Under the pieces are notes generated by a model. It worked only from the letters and a program-made list of their open reading frames with translations, ran no database searches and had not been told where the DNA came from. DNA of 7,777 bases from an uncultured Muribaculum sp. (GTDB lineage: Bacteria > Bacteroidota > Bacteroidia > Bacteroidales > Muribaculaceae): assembly GCA_947573015.1 (NCBI GenBank), contig CANPDS010000115.1, forward strand, positions 1 to 7,777, written 5' to 3'. This document shows positions 5,878 through 7,777 of the stretch, one piece after another. The translations under genes were made by a program, and so were the position numbers. How positions within the stretch are numbered: position 1 is the first letter of the stretch; each line of letters begins with the position of its first letter.

Positions 5878-7777
5878 TTATTTCAGGATCTTGTAGGTAT
5901 TGCCCAGACACATTATGATGTATAGACCGGCGCCGGCGCTTGAAAGATCGAGTGTCAGCTCATTGTCGGCAGTGTCGCAGATGCTCACACGGCGTCCCAT
6001 CAGGTCGGTTGCGCTGACAGTGCCAAGTGGCTTATCGGCGCGTATCTGCACTTGTCCATCAGGTAGCACCTGCATCTCTACATTGTTTCCGGTGGCGTCA
6101 GCCTCAATCGACGGGTTGGCGGAATATTCCTCGCTGAATTCCACAGCACCGGGCATTGACTTGGCGTTGCGGGAATGGCGCAGTTGGTCGGTTTTGGTCT
6201 GGGTTCCGGTAGTGCCGTCACGGTCGATATCAATTGAGAATTCCTTTTCGATATTTCTCTGGAGCACGGTCAGTGTCGCAACATTCGTACCACCGAAATC
6301 AGTTGACTTTAATGGCACGAATGGGGTAGGCTCGGCGTCGGTGTGATTCACGTAAGGCATGTATTTGCCATCTGTAACATCGCCGGCCATCATAGTTGCG
6401 ATTGCATTGATCCCTTCTTCTTGAGAAGCCATGGAATGTGACTTTTCATCGGCGGTGAAACTTATGGTTGTTGGGGATGTGAAGATGTTGAGGGTCTCTT
6501 TAGAAAGTGTGCCATTGTTGATTGTAATGTCGGCAAACGCTTCAGCGCCGTTGGTCGAGTTGGCGGCTATGATGCTGTTCACGATCTTTACCTCGCCACC
6601 ATCGACGGTCACTGCCGATGCCTTGAAGTTGGTCGGGGCTGAGCTTGAGGCGTGGTTGCCGACGATGGTCACATGGCCGAGCATGAGTTTCGACGAATTG
6701 ACTTTGCTCAGTGGGGAGTCGGCCGGACGGGAGGTAAGTTTGCCATGTACTGCAGTACCACCGTATGTTCTGACCACAGCTGCGAGGCCACCCTTGGCCT
6801 CTATTGTATTGCCGGCGAATGTGGTGTTGGCGATTGTAGTCTTCACATTTGGCATATTGTCGTCGAGAACAATCGTACCTGAAGTCTTGGAGCTGTTGTT
6901 GACAAATGAGGAGTTTGTGATCAACGCTTTAGCTTCGGTAAACCATATGCGGTTTGACTCCGGTGTGCCGAACGATACGTACAATGCACCACCCGATTTG
7001 GTGGCTGCATTTCCTTCAAAAGTACAGCCGTCGATGTCAAATTGGTCGTAGAAGCTTGCTGCGATTGCCGCACCATAGTTGGCGGTATTGTTCTTGAATG
7101 TGCAGTTGAGTAGCGTCAGGTTGTTGCATTCGCAGTATTTTTGATCTGTGGCGTTTATTACAGACAGTCCACCGCCATATTCTACGCCCGTATTGTCTTC
7201 GACCACGATATTTTCCATGCTCAGGTCGGCACCTTTGAAGTGTATGGCTCCGTCAATATTTTTGCCCGGTGAGTTGTAGCCGCGTATGGTCAGATCTTTA
7301 AGTGTTAGGGAAATTGCTCCAGGAGCATATATCGGAGGAGTCTGAAGGCCTTCGCCTTCAATCACTGATGTGCCGCCTACCTGAGAGAATCCGTCGGTGT
7401 AGCCACCGAGGATTGATACTGTGCAATGTGGCTGTACTGACTCCCGGTAAGTGCCTGCGGCCACATAGATCGTATCGTCGATATCAGCGACGGAAGTCGC
7501 TTCACTGATAGTCTTGAATGGCGATGTGACAGATCCGTCGCCACCAGCAACGAAGTATGATTTCTGCTGCACCGGATTCAGCTCGGCGACAACAAAGAGT
7601 GGAAAGTGGTCGGATGAGGGAACTACCGTTCCGTCTGTGTGTACAAACTCTTCGGTAACAATGTGGCGCTCCAATATTTTCATTCCTTTGTAGAACTGGA
7701 AGTCAATCTCGCTGCCGGTGTAGTTGGCTTCTGATACCGGATGAAAAGCATTGTATGTCCATGTGCAGGCACGGTTT
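5878..7777 (-). CDS. Secreted EEP-domain / beta-helix fusion with T9SS-like C-terminal domain, 5' partial
   Basis: The frame has no stop up to the window edge, so the gene continues to the right. The Met codon at 7683-7681 is internal; 31 in-frame codons precede it, giving about 632 visible residues. The first ~65 match the end of an endonuclease/exonuclease/phosphatase (EEP) domain: GSEIDFQFYKG (visible 21-31) resembles the RIDYIF strand, and PSSDHFPLFVVAEL (53-66) carries the SDH motif with the catalytic-type His57. From about 73 (YFVAGGDGSVTSPFKTISEA) begins a DUF1565-like right-handed beta-helix, with repeated turns such as NCTFKNNTANYGAAI, GCTFEGNAATKSGGAL and NSSFVNNSSKTSGTI, up to about 500. 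MPGAVEF (541-547) resembles the end of choice-of-anchor Q proteins. The last ~60 residues (VSATDLMGRRV, LDLSSAGAGLYII, TYKILK) resemble a T9SS type A sorting domain. Probably surface-attached or secreted. EEP substrate (DNA, phospholipid or other phosphoester) cannot be told from this end. Confidence 0.8.
   Translation of the reverse strand, partial: NRACTWTYNAFHPVSEANYTGSEIDFQFYKGMKILERHIVTEEFVHTDGTVVPSSDHFPLFVVAELNPVQQKSYFVAGGDGSVTSPFKTISEATSVADIDDTIYVAAGTYRESVQPHCTVSILGGYTDGFSQVGGTSVIEGEGLQTPPIYAPGAISLTLKDLTIRGYNSPGKNIDGAIHFKGADLSMENIVVEDNTGVEYGGGLSVINATDQKYCECNNLTLLNCTFKNNTANYGAAIAASFYDQFDIDGCTFEGNAATKSGGALYVSFGTPESNRIWFTEAKALITNSSFVNNSSKTSGTIVLDDNMPNVKTTIANTTFAGNTIEAKGGLAAVVRTYGGTAVHGKLTSRPADSPLSKVNSSKLMLGHVTIVGNHASSSAPTNFKASAVTVDGGEVKIVNSIIAANSTNGAEAFADITINNGTLSKETLNIFTSPTTISFTADEKSHSMASQEEGINAIATMMAGDVTDGKYMPYVNHTDAEPTPFVPLKSTDFGGTNVATLTVLQRNIEKEFSIDIDRDGTTGTQTKTDQLRHSRNAKSMPGAVEFSEEYSANPSIEADATGNNVEMQVLPDGQVQIRADKPLGTVSATDLMGRRVSICDTADNELTLDLSSAGAGLYIIMCLGNTYKILK

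Noticed and set aside
5900..6346. Plus-strand frame just downstream of the opposing promoter
   Set aside because: Tempting because of the promoter at 5823-5854, but the product is low complexity and wholly antisense to the beta-helix gene's C-terminal domain.
6431..7051. 206-codon plus-strand frame inside the beta-helix gene
   Set aside because: Antisense to repetitive beta-helix coding sequence; low-complexity Val/Leu/Ala/Ser product, with no promoter or domain.
7681..7683. ATG as the start of the beta-helix gene
   Set aside because: It lies within the EEP domain's last strands, has no signal peptide after it, and the frame stays open to the window edge.

Overview
The window looks like chromosomal DNA from a gut-type Bacteroidales bacterium (phylum Bacteroidota). 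Muribaculaceae is my best guess, from impression only. Three things support the phylum. The upstream regions carry Bacteroidota-style promoters (TTG/TTTG, then 19-20 bases, then TAnnTTTG). The starts have A/T-rich leaders without clear Shine-Dalgarno sequences. One protein ends in a domain resembling the type IX secretion (Por/T9SS type A) sorting signal.

Layout, left to right. (1) A plus-strand outer-membrane efflux factor of the OprM/NodT type, cut at its N-terminus by the left edge (2-1372). (2) A convergent, AT-richer minus-strand gene for a secreted protein with two retropepsin-like DTG modules (1400-2719), separated from the first by only 27 bases. (3) A 403-base intergenic region (2720-3122) holding the protease promoter, a compact element open to translation on both strands, and a strong terminator hairpin for the next gene. 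(4) A large minus-strand exported glycoside hydrolase of family GH31 (3123-5789) with both catalytic aspartates visible. (5) An 88-base gap containing a perfect 15-bp inverted repeat in which each arm carries a -7 element, giving good promoter matches on both strands. (6) A minus-strand gene running off the right edge (5878-7777). The visible part joins the C-terminal end of an endonuclease/exonuclease/phosphatase domain to a right-handed beta-helix and a T9SS-like C-terminal domain.

Nothing ties these genes into one pathway. The efflux factor probably closes an RND efflux operon lying to the left. The protease, GH31 and fusion protein all face the envelope or the outside, and each of the first two has its own promoter, so they look like separate units. 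No RNA genes, mobile elements, CRISPR arrays or SusC/SusD pair were seen. The points most worth a second look are the nuclease/beta-helix fusion, the palindromic two-way promoter, the tandem DTG protease, and the unexplained element at 2808-2915.
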